From: Ephydatia muelleri
Lineage: Eukaryota > Porifera > Demospongiae > Spongillida > Spongillidae
Length of the DNA stretch: 64,000 bases
Reading direction: 5' to 3'
Assembly: GCA_013339895.1 (NCBI GenBank)
Contig: JABACO010000010.1
Span: forward strand, 6,027,445-6,091,444
Each line of letters starts with the position of its first letter. The first letter of the stretch is position 1. Shown here one piece after another: positions 1-12,900 of the stretch. The notes under the pieces are model-generated. The model was given only the letters and a program-made list of their open reading frames with translations. It had not been told where the DNA came from and did no database searches. The translations under genes were made by a program, and so were the position numbers.

Positions 1-1632
1 AACACTGGTACGAATAAAGATACTCCAAAACACAGAATTGAACAATCAAAGGTCAGTTATTTGCTACTACTTTTATTTAGTTATTACAATATTGCAATAG
101 GTTACAGAACTTCATTAATTTCAATATAAAATAGCCAAAAAAAAAGATTATGGTCCCAGTTTAATTTTCTATTTATACAATCCCTCGTTAGATTTGAAAT
201 GCTCAATTCAGTATAGCTCGAATTATTGGAATCTTGATTCGGTTTTGAGCTTATTAACTACGTTCAATTTTCTCTCTTAATATATTCCACCTCTGGTATT
301 TTACCAAATTCTATTTTGTTTTGTAAAAGACTAGTTACTTGGTATTGTTATTTCGTTTTTAAATTAATTGTTGCATTTTAATGAAATGTAGCACTGATTC
401 CGTAACCAAGCTACTACATGTATGTGTACACACAACACTGACTTTCCGCGATATATGTAACGATTAGACTACCGCAAAGGTGTGAGAAAGTAAGTGTTAG
501 AATTCGGAATTACTCTGCGAATTTGTAGGGTACACGTTCAATTGAGAACCACAAAACTGCAGGAGTTAAAGAATGAAATTTCACGTAGAAGCGTGTAGCT
601 CTAACGAATGAAAATTGATTTAGGCAGGTCACTATTTATAACAGTATGCAGTAAATATATGTTTGCAACAGAGGATATAGTTTTCTGAAGCAGTGGTGGA
701 TGTAGGAACAGCTATTTAGCCAGCTTTGTTAATATCAGTGCTTCATATTCACCACCACACAACACGTGTCATGTCGTAATGTAATAGAGAATGTTGCAAA
801 GCAGCAGGGAGAATGTAATTATCGTTGTAGTCACAGCATAGCTTGTGTACTTTGTGCAAACTAAATAGCTAGATTAAATATATCCACATTCCGACGCTAG
901 CACACGGAATTTTGGTGTTAGTGATGCGGGGTTAACGTTAGTGACGTGACTTAATTATCTCTATTACATTACGTCATAGGGTGACATTGATTTATGGAAA
1001 TATTTATGCACATCACCGATGGGGCGTTTCTTTTTCTATTCAGCCGCTGAAGGCAAGAAAAACAGTTAGATAAAGATTACGTAATAGCAATTATTTCACA
1101 TAAATCTGGGCTGCATGGCTTTAAATTTGTATCATGATACATGTACATATCATAATAGCACAGTGACAAGCTGTGACAGAAACACAGATATATAACAAAT
1201 ATTATAATCATATTCTATAATATGTATGTTATATTGTGAACATGGTGGTTTAATAGCAAAAATACTTTTCATATGTATTATTCAATATTGCTCAATATAC
1301 TATATGCATCATTTCAGATAGCATTTACAGTAATAGAGTCCTTCTCAAGTAATGCAGTCATGTTAACTAAAATTTATCATGTACCGGAAATGAATGAGAT
1401 AGGTCATAATCATTCTTTTTAGTTGATAGGAAAGATGTTCTTCTACATGATAATTCTGGCACTACCATCTGGCATCAGTAAGTGTACATGGTAACTTTAC
1501 TAACCACTTGTGTTTCGCATATCTGTTACTGTGCATCCTAAACAGTGTCGTAACTGCAATGTTCACTAATATATTTGTAATTCTGATAATCATCCTTTAA
1601 TATTTATCATCCGATTTTCACTCAATCTGCGC
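1..1632. other. AT-rich non-coding stretch
   Basis: No open frame of useful length, no recognisable domain, RNA gene or repeat structure was seen here. It is AT-rich, with short homopolymer runs. It reads as intergenic or intronic DNA. Confidence 0.6.
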
Positions 1633-2529
1633 ATAGATTAATAACCTTACGGAACGGGATTGGAAACACAATACATTGTCAATCGATCAACATCGTTTCG
1701 CTCTCGTATGACGTAATTGATAACGTGCTTTCTAGAGATGGACATGAAGAACGTAAGACTTTGATCGCGATGACAGTTTGTTGTTACAAAATGATCATCC
1801 AGATGTCAATGTCAATGGAGACAGTCAGGGTAGTGCATTGGCGATGTTGCCTTTCACACTTAAGCTTCTTTGACAACCTCCCTTGTCGAAACATTTCCTA
1901 AATAAAAATAAAATTATAATTTTTTGCTCGCATATCGAGGGCTGTCAGTTAGCAATCACTAAGTAAAGAGACTTTCCAATCCTTCCACGCACCCCATCCA
2001 CCTTCCTTCTTCTTGTAAAACTACTTTTGGGGCCGATTCCTTGAACCGTAAAGGTACAAGGATTGTCGAAAGGCGGGAGGTATTTTAAGCGTAGTTTTGC
2101 GTTTGAAGCTATTGATCTTTACGATGATAAAACAGGTGGTCTTGAAACCACCACTACGTCCCCATATATTCACTGTGCTTGCTCTGACGCTATCTTTCGT
2201 TGCTTGGTCATGCTGCCTGTTGGCACAGTAGTTGACAAAAAAATTAGACTTCGCTTTCGCACCGCTTTTCGCGCGCTTTTATCATCGTACACAGCCCAAA
2301 GTTTAAAAGATACCTAAAAAGAACCAACCACGAAAGTAGAAAACCATCTAGGAAGTTTAGAAAATCATCCTCTCCTTCTTTTACCTTGCGATGCCTCTGT
2401 TCTGACCTGTTTCTTCACTGCCTCTCTGAGCAAACTTAATTAGATTCATGCGAAACTATGACGACACATTGCGTTGAATGGGAATGGATATAGCGTTTCC
2501 AATCCCGTTCCGTAAGGTTATTAATCTAT
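1633..2529. mobile_element. Non-autonomous DNA transposon with 35-bp TIRs
   Basis: A 35-base sequence beginning ATAGATTAATAACCTTACGG (1633-1667) recurs as its exact reverse complement at 2495-2529, giving a unit of about 0.9 kb. Perfect inverted repeats of this length around a short interior are typical of a non-autonomous cut-and-paste transposon. The interior has an 84-codon frame (2063-2317, beginning at TTG) that resembles nothing I know and is probably chance. I could not identify a clean target-site duplication, so the exact ends and superfamily are unassigned. Confidence 0.7.
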
Positions 2530-2833
2530 GATCTGCGCGATTCATTTTGCATGTCTCGTGATGTTTGGACGTATTACAAGACAAAACTTTCTAAGTAGCG
2601 CAAGCATGATGGTCGGGGAACTAAGGCGTGAAAGAAAGTATAATTGTCATCGCCCGATAAGTAAAACGCTGTGACGTCTTTGTTTATTTGCAATTGATTC
2701 CAGCGATAGATCTAACCACACTTTAGTCTGCCGACATGGAAGAATGCTTCCATGCAACCTAATGTTAATTGATGATAGCTTTAAAAGCAGACGATATCTC
2801 TGCTTAAGGATGTGTATACCTTTAAACTAAAAC

Positions 2834-2949
2834 AGTCTCTTACCCAGACCCAACAGCTGCGGGTGGAATACATCACCGCGACGCGTAAGTTACGCGTAGC
2901 GGTGATGTAATCCACCTGCAACGTTGGGTCTACATATAGGTACGAGTCT
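2834..2949. mobile_element. Palindromic MITE, AGTCTCG family, copy 1
   Basis: The segment folds into one hairpin: arms of about 41 bases around 2847-2930 match with roughly five mismatches, meeting near 2888. The outer ends read AGTCTCTTACCCAGACCC on the left and the complement of AGACTCGTACC on the right. The same ends occur at 32352-32474, so the two are members of one miniature inverted-repeat family. No target duplication was recognised at this copy. Confidence 0.7.
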
Positions 2950-3349
2950 AATTTAAAGGGAATAATGAACGGTTTTCTGTTTTTGCCTTTTCTGTAGCCT
3001 AATCGCAACCGGAAAACGGGGCCCATGTCTACTTCGGCCATTTCAATCTTTCATTGTTTCAATATTTTAACCACGCAACATTTCTCATAGATTAGCCATA
3101 ACGCACACTGGGATGGTGGCCAGGGTGGGCCAGGTAGGCCAACCTGCGCGATAAAAAAGCAGGGCGCCGTTAGACATGAGCGCCATTAGTGCCAGCAATA
3201 AAGCAATCGGCTTAGCACTATGACTTGCAGGTCAGTGAAATCACTTGCGTGCCGGCCTGTTCGATAATTAATTTCAATTATCAAGTAAATTGACTGATTC
3301 ATATAACACACGAGGTCAGGTGACAATTAGCCTATTAGTGCGCGTTGTG

Positions 3350-5410
3350 ATGGCGGAAATAGAAAATCTGGTGCGCCTTATAGAAGAGAGAATGGAAAAG
3401 ATAAGAGATTGGGTACTTTCATGGATGGATATGTACGACCGTCACTCTTATGACAAACTAACCCTTGCCCATCTCGACTTCAAGCGCTGCTGATACACAT
3501 ATGGAACTTTCACTTTGTAGTGACGATACTGATGGAAACGGTAGCCTTACAGATGCATGAGCTAATACTGCTATTGATACCAGTACAGGTAATGAGACCA
3601 ACAATGCCGCTAATCACTCTGATGGTACAAAGCGTAAATGGCTTTTGTATTCTCAGAAAAGGAATGCGCTCTATTGTTTGCCATGCTTGTGTTATAGTAC
3701 CGATGCAACTTTGAGGGGCGAACATCACAGACTGAAACAGAGCAATACATTTACAACTATGAATCAGTATACTGCCATAGCTAAACATGCATGAATTCTC
3801 ATATTCACATCGCAATGTGGTTGTTGCCGCTTCCATGGCTATGCAATCTACATGTAAAACAGATGCTGAAGGAAGTGGAATAAGATAGATCATTGCTGCG
3901 AAGAATTGTGGATGCAATTATATTTTTGGGTCGCCAAGGTCTTTCCTTTAGAGGTAGCAGAGAAACTTTGGTTGATGACTCCCTCAACACAGGGAATTTC
4001 CTGGAGGCACTCATTACTTTCCTGTTATGACATGACAATTCAAGCACATTTGAGTGAAGTGACGGAAAATGAACGTGCAATGGCAGCGTGCAACAAGGAT
4101 GAAGAGGAAGAGGCTCTAACCTAAGCAATGATGCACAGAATAGAATAGTTTTGATAATAAATCAACTATTACTGAGAAAATTGTGAGAGCAATACAGGAA
4201 TGTAGTACCTGGGCTCTTATACAGTAGTTGACACAACAGCGAATATTGCCCCCCCCCCCACAAGTTAGCCTTTGTTTAAGAATTGTCCATTCTACTGGTT
4301 GTGTGCCTGAACACATTTTGGCTTGTCAAAGAGCACTTGGAACTACAGCGAAAGATTTATTCAGTGTCCTCACCACGCTCACAGCAAGGATGTTTCTTTT
4401 GGGAGGTTAGTAGCCCAAACTTACGATGGGGCGTCCAACATGATTGGCTGCTACAACGGTGTGGAGGCACTAATCCGAAATACCAAACATTATCTACATT
4501 CATTGCTTTGCACATACACTAAATTTAGTTTAGTCCGCTGTATTTGTTGTAAAGCAAATCGCATTAAATTCACGCCTTATTTGAAGATGTGCGTGTAAAA
4601 ATCTCAGGGTCTAGCTATCCGTTCGTTGAAGCGTCTCAATACTGTTTGGTGGAGCTCTCGTGAAATGTGTATAAGAGCGTTTGTGGAGCGCCAGCATGCA
4701 CTGTATATAATCCTAACCTTAGAAAATATTAGAAAATATTCAAATGGACGCCTGATTCGACACAAAGCAGAGATCCGATGCGGCAGGTTTTCTCTCCTCT
4801 ATATTAGTACCAAACAATTCATGCATGGCCACATTGTATCTTTTCCACGATATTGTTGCGCTCACGGGACCACTGAGCCGTTACTTGCAGACAATAAACA
4901 TAGCGTACCGAACTGAGAAAACACAGATAGCATTTGACATAGTGATTTAATTATTTTTCTCAAAGTGATTTCTCATTGAACTGAGGATGGCGTCGATTAC
5001 TACAAAAAATGTGTTGCATCTCCGTAGATTTTCAGGCGATTTTTCTGATTCAATGCCACATGGGCGACGGCGGCAGATACGCGATTTTATTCACTCAGTC
5101 ACGCTGATGTTTATCATCACAACAGATGATTATGATCAAGGTTTAAATGACGCGGTTTCTGATGACACACATTGCTTGCACTGCTCAAAACGTTTCAATT
5201 TTTTTCTGCATTAGCCATCCTCAGTAATCCTGTTTACCAATTGATGGATGCATTTCCTGAACTCTCTAAAGCCTATTTCGTTACTAGTACTGTATCCATT
5301 CCTGTCACGTCGCGTAAAGCGGCACGCAGCTTAAACCTCTGATGACTCTTCAGAGTGAAACAATAATTGATAATATGCTAGCAGTTCAGCCGAGCGCTTC
5401 ATCAATAGCT
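3350..5410 (+). pseudogene. Decayed hAT-superfamily transposase (TTF-zinc-finger / ZMYM1-like)
   Basis: Fragments in all three + frames line up in the order expected of the hAT transposases that carry a TTF-type zinc finger and a DUF4371-like core. Near 3630-3720 there is a WLLYSQKRNALYCLPC segment (zinc-finger-like). Near 3990-4090 FLEALIT and IQAHLSEVTENERAM occur, near 4420-4500 AQTYDGASNMIGCYNG, and near 4620-4690 a RLNTVWWSSREMCIRAF block. Near 5240-5300 an ELSKAY...IPVTS stretch resembles the C-terminal dimerisation region. Many stops and frameshifts separate the blocks, so it is not functional. The terminal inverted repeats of this element were not identified. The frame at 3350-3493 may belong to it or be unrelated. 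Confidence 0.75.
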
Positions 5411-7414
5411 GCACGATTCATCTTGTGTTTATAACTTTTAATTACATCAATGTCACATATCCAGAAATCAGCGGCCCAATGGACAAGGTAATTAATTCGC
5501 GGTTTGCGAAACATCAATTATTCCCGTATATCTCTTCCCATAGACATGTATGGGGTGCTTCAATACCAAGCACACCAGATCCCGACGAGGGATTGTTAGT
5601 ACACTACAATTTGGCATGATTTTTTTGTAAATTTTTCCTATTTAAGGTTTCGCATCCCTAGGGATTGTCATACTGAACATTGTCCTCAACGTGCTGGTAC
5701 CTACATGTAGGCGTTTCTCATTACAATATTCCACGACCATTTATGTCAACACCATTACGATTACTACTTGCCCACGAGAGAATCATATAGCTAGTACATC
5801 GAACAACTATAATGTGCAAACTAGGTTCTCCAATTAAAAAATCGGCTTCCATAACTGAAAGAAGTATTCCATATTGAATCAGTGAGTTGTCTCCGTCTCG
5901 TGCCCTCAAAATTGACTCACGCGCGGAACACGTAAGGTCTTCCTCCCTCTCATCGCTACTGTTAATATAGAAAATTTCAATGTTTCAATAATTTCAACCT
6001 GATGGAGGCCCCCCTTTCCCTTCCCACCCAAAAAAGGCATTTGCATTTATGGGTGCGATGACCATTGTACAATTGCTAGATGAGTGTGCTATACTTTTAA
6101 TTGTATATATAATTCAGACTGGCATAGAGTTATATTTGGCTCAACACACATGCTCTATACATAAATCAGAACCTTCACCTGAATCTAAAACTTCTATAAC
6201 ACAACTAGCAAAACATTGATTATGCATAATCTGTCTCGCTGTCTCCATATTTGCTTTTGGATAAGTTTAGTTTGCATTTTTTTTCATTGTCATCTCATCT
6301 GCCAAGCAGCCTGAGTTCCATGTGCAGCAAGCATTGTGTAGTTATGATGGGGATTGCAGTGTGCAGTGTATGTTTATAATAAAGGACCTTGACCCCTGAA
6401 CACAATCATGTCATGGGAATAATGCAATTATGAATTCATCAATTTTACACACATACAAATAGTAATGAATTATATTTATAGTTCTTTAACTTGCAAAATT
6501 GACTCATTTGGTGCATACAAACCCTACAGCTACACCAATTTTATGATGATGATGATGATGCGTATATGTGCATCAAGTTACTTACACTTCTTTGCAATAT
6601 AGATATTGAATTTAATTTTAGCAGCAATGGTTTAATTATAAACCTCCTACAGCCTTCTATTATCATTTGCAATTGTGTCCGCATGATCACCATCAGCTTT
6701 ATAAACACTGTGGAGGATATTCACCTGCATGTACATGTACTTCACTATGGTTACTAGATTCAGAAGGTGTTATTGGTGGCTCATAAACAGGTCTTACAAA
6801 TTGGCTGTGCAGTATGTCTGATACCAGTTTGTACCCAATTTGACAGTGACTGTGTTCGAGTGTCAGCCACATACACTTTCTTTTCCAAGCAGTATATCAG
6901 TCCTAGAGTTCCCATGTGCAACAACACGATAGGGATTGCAGTGTGTAGTGTTTTTTTGTTAAGGGTTTATTTATTTATTGGCACCGAATACATACATAGC
7001 ATTATTAAGCATGTTTGGGTCTGCTATGATACTAGTGCTGAATGAGGCTAAAGTAAATTAAAGAAGGTTTGCCATCGGACGTTTGACATTCAATCCCTCT
7101 ACACAATAACGATAAGGTAAGTACACCAGAATCATAACCGATTGTGTCAAGAATGAAGCAGCACTGGCATCATTACAACCCAAAAATCAATCGGCTAGAT
7201 ATCTTACATTATCAATGTTATAAATATATGGAAGCACTAAATTTAGCAAAAGAAATTGGTGATGAAGAAATGCTAACCATCAAATTAATCGATCAAACTT
7301 GCCTGCATGTTTTATCGATATTTAGATGATTATGTACGAATTTTTTTAATTCACATTTTCTGAATAATTAGAACATTCATATTCATGGAGTTTCATTTCT
7401 GTGGCATACTACAG
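5411..7414. other. Non-coding stretch with a dispersed direct repeat and GAT microsatellite
   Basis: No convincing gene. A TGATGATGATGATGATG tract lies near 6543-6561. A sequence with GGGATTGCAGTGTG at its core occurs twice in direct orientation (about 6296-6375 and 6885-6960) and is a decayed dispersed repeat. Around 7153-7300 one frame reads KYMEALNLAKEIGDEEML, which has the feel of a TPR helix. It is short and broken, so I do not call it a gene. Upstream exons of the 7415-9019 gene should lie here or beyond, but I could not recognise them. Confidence 0.45.
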
Positions 7415-9019
7415 ATGCCATTGTTATCATTTCACCATCTCATGACTACACAACATTTGAGAACAATGCATCAACATTTACATTCAACTGCTCTGGAAAT
7501 GGAGTATCACTTCTGTGGACAGTGGATGGGCAGTCATATGTACTCAATAAAGGAATACAATACACACCCTTCATCTTATCACCAGATGGACTTAATGTGT
7601 CCTCTCAGCTCACTGTTCCAACCACCAAAGCTAACAACAACATTACAGTGATCTGCATAGTGCAGGATTCACTATTTAGCCACCAACAGTCAAGTAATCC
7701 TGTGAAACTTTATCTTCAAGGTACTGTGTTGATGTGTATTTGTAAATGATTCTTGTGATCAGGATTAGTGGTAGCTGGTCCGATGTAAGAAAATACTCTA
7801 ACACAAAGCACATGTAATCAATACACTGCCTATTTTGCAATATGGTCATTATTGTATATATCTGTGCATACATATGAGAAGTGTCTCTCATCCACATGTA
7901 GGCATACTGCAAGCACCACAGCAGTTTACACTCAGTACATCAAACAGTGCTGTGAACATTTCCTGGATAGTGCCGGATTCTCTTCAGGTGTCAACCCCTC
8001 CCACCATTTCCCATTATGTTCTAAGTAACAACCTAACAAACGGCACAAAGACATTCAATAATCCAACTACATGTAACCCTTTTGGCATCTTGTAACTACT
8101 CACTGGTTCTAATGGATCCATTTTTCATAAGTGTTGGATCTCTAAATGCAACCATCTTGGACTATATTGGTACAATTATTTTTGCATTCTTCGCTGTCAA
8201 TGGAGCTGGAAATGGAAACTCAACTTCATATGTGTATCGAAGGAAACCAACAGGTTAGGAAATTCTATATGTGCTTGAGGTGTAATACACTATATGCAGA
8301 GTTGTCTAGTTGCCTAAATTGAAGAAAATAAATTGTATAGTTTTACAATAATGGATTCAACAATGGAGTTTATTTGTAACATAATTAGAGTAACTCCATA
8401 AATGTACCTCCTTCAGATGATGTAAATTATCCAAACCAATCAGTTCCATCAGGACAAAATTTGCCCTATGTTACAACTGCAAGCTCCAATCCTACTGTCA
8501 CCACACCCATCAATGGTTAGTTCTTATTTTCATTTGGATGAACTCTAATTTATACTTTCATTTGCAGTAGTTATAGCAGTTGTAGTAGTAGCAGTGGGTA
8601 TTCTGCTATGCATGTCAGTACCAATGTTGGTTATATTTGTGCAATGTATCAGGAAGGAAATGGTAAGTCAAAGATATGTAGTACATGTGTATTTTAGAGT
8701 ATCTACTTTCACCATGTGTATCTTAATGAAGGTTCTCCCATTGCAACAACCGACACAACATCTGCTATACATAATGAATATGTTACACAATCAATATTTG
8801 TTACGCAGTAAGTTTCCCACTGAACTTATTCTATTCTATATAAAAGTGGTTTTTATACCGAGGGTCGACGATCCATATTTTGTTCATGTGCCAATGCACC
8901 TGCATCGAAGCAGAACAAATAATCCAAACAGTCAAAAGAGATCACACCTAAATGTGGAGTTCTCTCATTCTGATGCAGCTATGACACCTATGAGGTATGG
9001 AGGGTTGAAACTAGAATGA
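7415..9019 (+). CDS. Single-pass membrane protein with Ig and FN3 domains (5' end missing)
   Basis: Five or six exons can be delimited by AG/GT borders. Exon 7415-7720 (phase 1-1) encodes an Ig-like domain with the FNCSG cysteine, LLWTVDG tryptophan and VICIV cysteine. Exon 7902-8253 encodes an FN3 domain (VNISWIVPDS; FFAVNGAGNG). Exon 8417-8515 is a Ser/Thr/Pro linker. Exon 8568-8662 is a hydrophobic helix beginning VVIAVVVVAVGILL and ending in IRKEM, hence one membrane span. Exons 8698-8807 and 8873-9019 form a short cytoplasmic tail ending GGLKLE-stop. This is the layout of a cell-adhesion or receptor-like surface protein. The FN3 exon is 352 nt where its phase-1 borders require a multiple of three. 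The frame shifts near 8075-8095, so it is either a one-base sequencing error or the gene is broken. The first exon and signal peptide were not found. Confidence 0.7.
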
Positions 9020-9062
9020 TCAAATTTTTTATGCAATCTTAAGCATCATTTATGTTGGTGCA

Positions 9063-9068
9063 AATAAA
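9063..9068 (+). terminator. Candidate polyadenylation signal AATAAA
   Basis: AATAAA lies 44 bases after the stop codon of the Ig/FN3 membrane protein, on the same strand, which fits its 3' end. Such hexamers are common by chance in AT-rich DNA. Confidence 0.45.
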
Positions 9069-10048
9069 ATGTGCAGTAGCTATTGGATTCCTTCCACAAA
9101 TTAAAAAACCTTGGTACTTGAAGACAAATCATGCAAATAGAATAAATTGCAAGGTACAAAATGTTGTACAATGCAAGTTTGTATCGAAACACATGTTAAA
9201 TCTACGTATGTGTATGACACTAAAATCAAACAAATATCCTTATGCAAGGGATCATTCATTTTCCATCAGTTGACCGTTTCTTTTTCATCAGTTAAACATT
9301 AACACATTGCATGTTGCATTAAAACATCAGATGTTCCGAACTGGAATGATTTTTAATAGTTGGTATTAAATGCTGTAAGCATGGTTCAATAAATTTTATT
9401 ATGCAGCTAATCAGTTGCTACATGCAGACTCCAAATAGAAGGGCCATTAGGGACAGTATATATCCTAAGCCCTTTAGTATGAGTCCTAAAAGAACTGTAG
9501 GTCTTATAACAAATCCTTATGCACATATGATTGCAGTTATATAAGATCATCTGGATCAAATTCTGTAGTGATGTTTCCTCTCGTGACACCAATGTTTTAC
9601 TTCCCTAATTCTATTGTCTTACAAAGCTTTTTTGTTGTGCCGATATTGCATCACCTCCCTTCCCAGAACACATCCAGATGATTGAAGCAAAGAAATCATA
9701 TAATGCTGCTATAGTGAAAATGACAGATTTAGATGGTTAATACCTGGTTGTTTGTTTTTGTATTTTAACAGACTGTACATATATGTGATGCAGTACCGGA
9801 ATTCCTATCATAAAATTCAATGTAATTAACACTTTTTTTGACACCTATTAATATGGCTTCACTAGCCTGGCTGCATCATGCTCAGAGCATAGATATTACT
9901 CTAATATCTATGCTCAGAGGCAGTTAGATGCAATAATACTAAATTGGAACTCCACATCGCTCCAACCTCTGAAACCAAATCTAAAAAGTGGAGTTCAAGT
10001 ATGTATGTGTATGCGCATGCGTAAAGGATAACACTCAATTATTGGACA
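9069..10048. other. Intergenic stretch with a short AT-rich hairpin
   Basis: No gene recognised. At 9881-9919 the sequence CTCAGAGCATAGATATTA is followed after three bases by its near-complement, forming a strong stem. The end of a Ty3/gypsy LTR may lie just before 10049, ending TTATTGGACA, but its start was not found. Confidence 0.5.
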
Positions 10049-10060
10049 TGGTGGCAGCGG
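10049..10060 (+). other. Candidate retrotransposon primer-binding site
   Basis: TGGTGGCAGCGG follows a CA dinucleotide and precedes the gag start by a few bases. This is the position of the tRNA primer-binding site in Ty3/gypsy elements. The matching tRNA was not determined. Confidence 0.4.
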
Positions 10061-10067
10061 TGTTGCA

Positions 10068-10256
10068 ATGGCAGACAGCCGTTTACTACCCCCACAACCG
10101 TTTGACTTCCGAAAACCTGACGAACGGCCTCGGTGGCTAAGACGCTTCAGTGAGCAGTACCGGGTGGCATCAGATCTGGTCTTTCGACAGAGGACGAAGG
10201 GAAGCAGGTTAACACACTGTTGTATTGCCTGGGCGAGGAGGCAGGAGAGGTATTCG
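10068..10256 (+). pseudogene. Ty3/gypsy gag, 5' part (interrupted and frameshifted)
   Basis: The frame starts MADSRLLPPQPFDFRKPDER, a typical opening of metazoan gypsy gag, and continues with a WLRRFSEQYRVAS block. A one-base shift near 10175 moves the reading to a frame with TLLYCLGEEAGEVF, another gag hallmark. The coding sequence is cut at 10256 by a DNA element and resumes at 13547. The two parts are therefore one gag copy that was hit by an insertion. Stops, the frameshift and the insertion make it inactive. Confidence 0.8.
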
Positions 10257-10684
10257 GGTTATACTGCAGATTAGATACCCCCCCTCGCACTTTACTTCTT
10301 ACGGGACAAAATTTAATTCGAGACGTACCTTCCTGAATTTATGCGGAGAAAACTTTTTGGAGGCCCCCTTGCATTTTCTAACATATTGGAACACATTTCT
10401 GAACAGTACCCTGTTTATGTACATGTATGTAGCAACATTTCCACCCTAAAGCATTCACCAATATCCTATTTAGTGGTTATTTGTTTCTGTGCCACTAAGT
10501 TTCAGACGTATGTCGTTTTACAAAATTTTGACTACACCGCTTGGAAGCTAGCACCACATTCCTCAGCACCACATTCAAAAATGAATAAACTTAGTTCCTC
10601 ACGCGGCGGGCGTCATAAGCGCGCATTTAATATAGTCACGTCAATCATTTGTAAACGTAAGCAAACACAATACAAAACGAAGTT

Positions 10685-11255
10685 GTTGTGAGCTATATGT
10701 AGCCACAGGGTAGATGTGTACTACCTGTGCTAACCAAAGACTCAAGGCCACGCGCGGATCCTGAACACTGGACCAGCTAGGAGTATGGCCACAACTACAA
10801 AGCCTTACAAGCTGTTCCATGTACCCACCCACAGGGTAGGTGTGTACCTGCGCCAACCAGGGACCCAACGTCACGCGCGGATCCGGAACACTGGGGGTGT
10901 GACCACAACTAATAAGTACTTTCAAGCTCACCAGTGGTTATGGGTGCCATTCTTGTGAGTTGCAAAGCACTTTGAGGCAAACTCTGAGCTGTTCCATGTA
11001 CCCACAGGGTAGATGTGTACCTGTGCCAACCAGGAACCCAACGTCACGCGTAGATCCGAAACAATGGGGGTGTGACCACAACTAATAAGTACTTACAAGC
11101 TGACCAGTGAAGATGGGTGCCATTCTTGTGAGTTGCAAAGCACTTTGAGGCAGACTCTGAGCTGTTCCATGTACCCACAGGGTAGATGTGTACCTGCGCC
11201 AACCAGGGACCCAACGTCATGCGCGGATCAGAACACTGGGGGTGTGACCACCTAG
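10685..11255. repeat. Tandem repeat, about 175-bp unit, about 3-4 copies
   Basis: Units recur starting at CCACAGGGTAGATGTGTAC near 10690, 10820, 11000 and 11175. Each contains a GGGACCCAACGTCACGCG block and a GGGGGTGTGACCACAACTA block. Copies differ by a few percent, and the first is shorter. The array is inside the 10257-13546 element. Confidence 0.75.
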
Positions 11256-11527
11256 TGGTTACTGGTATTTAGCTGCACAAGTTTTGTCTGGAAAATCAAA
11301 TCCATCGCTCAAGTTTGTGGCAGCAGTTACTTCATACTGGTACCACAACCGATCTGATGTATGTGTGCAAAAAAAAAATTGGTGCAAGTCATTATTATCA
11401 GGCATATAAAATTACTTGTACAATGTAAATGTTTTATGTTGATGATGTAATGATGAAACACATGCATAGCCATATGTGTGTTATAATGTGGGTGTGTACA
11501 CATATGTTATAATGAATATACATTTAG

Positions 11528-12650
11528 ACCTGCACTAGAGACCAAGCAGTTCTGGTTACAGAGGGAAATTAAGGTTGCTGATCATGTACAGGAAGATACC
11601 AGTACTCATTTGGATGGAGAGATTAAGGAGGATGGAGCTAATAATGTAGAGTCTGTGGGTGAAGGACCAAGTAATAGTGAGCACCAAGATAGTGTGGATG
11701 AAGGGCCTAGTGATGGTGTGGATGAAGGGCCTAGTGGTGGTGTGAATGATAGTGTGAATGAAGGACCTAGTGATGGTGTGGATGAAGGACCTAGTGATGG
11801 TGTGGATGAAAGGCCTAGTGATGGTGTGGATGAAGGGTCTAGTGATGGTGTGGATGAAGGACCTTGCGATGGTGTGGATGAAGGACCTTGCGATGGTGTG
11901 GATGAAAGGCCTAGTGATGAAGGGCCTAGTGATGGTGAGGCTACTTTATCTCTATCTGACTGGAAATACAAAGATTCTGAAGTATATCTAATTTCAACAG
12001 GAATTCATTACGTACATGTGTATGTAATGCATTATCCAGTCCAGAGCATCACCAAAGCTCTTTTGACTGCGGAGCATTTCTTGTTTTGTGAGGAGGCTGA
12101 AAAGTGTTGACCCCTTAACATGCATTTGAACATTTTTTTAGGCTGCAAGACTAGAAGTGGAGGGTTTGGATTATGTACACACACAAGTAGTGAAACTGTT
12201 GTAGGAAATGATGCCACGATTTCGAGCCCAGATGGCTTATGAACTGTCAGAAGGTACACTTTACCCACTGCAAACATTCAAAAAGGGCATCGATAATCCA
12301 GGTGATGAGCAGAGTTTGTATGAGGAATTGATAACAAACACAAATCACATGAACAGTTGCATGAGTAAATTTATGCAAGGTATTATCTAATTTCAGAGAT
12401 GAATTTGGGTGGTATTTACCAGTTGGATAAAGACACTGATGCAAGTTTCCAGGATGGGAGTGACAAGGAAGATGATGACACACAAGTGTAGAAAGTGATA
12501 GCAGCAGTGTTGATGATACTGATCTTGCTGCTGGTGCTATTTTGGTTCCTGATTTCAAGAACATTCCTGACCAAGATGATATTTTTGCCACACCATGGGA
12601 GAAGGAACACTACCTAAAGTACTTTCCACGCCAAACCAGACCATCTGATA
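11528..12650 (+). pseudogene. Exon-like blocks of an unknown gene inside a transposon
   Basis: Three blocks with splice-like borders lie on the + strand. The first (11528 to about 12000) reads ETKQFWLQREIKVADHVQED, then an acidic 8-residue repeat of the form DEGPSDGV (24-base units, about 11696-11935), then ATLSLSDWKYKDSEVYL. The second (about 12142-12377) reads LEVEGLDYVHTQVVKLL, one in-frame TAG, then MMPRFRAQMAYELSEG and FKKGIDNPGDEQSLYEELI. The third (about 12397-12650) is acidic and contains a frameshift, with FKNIPDQDDIFATPWEKEHY. A possible further exon (about 12822-12900) reads PSTQWGPRFVGPIGIIKQLQ. I do not recognise the family. These may be the element's own decayed gene or captured host exons. 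Confidence 0.5.
11696..11935 (+). repeat. 24-bp coding minisatellite (DEGPSDGV repeat)
   Basis: About ten imperfect copies of GATGAAGGACCTAGTGATGG plus four bases. The period is a multiple of three, so the frame stays open through the array in more than one frame. Confidence 0.8.
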
Positions 12651-12900
12651 GGTACTATGCCATAATGATTTCTTGAAGCTTTTGCAATTCCAATCCAATT
12701 TAAAGGCACTCTCCATTCAAAAGAACATTGATAAGACAAATAGTGAAAGAGCTTGAGGTATGCATCATTAAAGGTACACATTTTGGATCATAATACTATG
12801 AATGCTGTTTACTTCTAGCCATCAACGCAATGGGGACCACGATTTGTGGGGCCTATTGGCATCATAAAGCAGCTCCAGAAAGTGAACGCAAACTGGCCAC

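Noticed and set aside
2063-2317. 84-codon frame inside the first TIR element as a transposase
   Set aside because: It starts at TTG, has no transposase motif and is short enough to be chance.
7144-7329. Possible TPR-domain gene
   Set aside because: Only one helix-like segment, a stop-interrupted second frame and no splice borders.
10685-11255. CRISPR or integron-like array
   Set aside because: It is a simple tandem repeat of about 175 bp inside a transposon.
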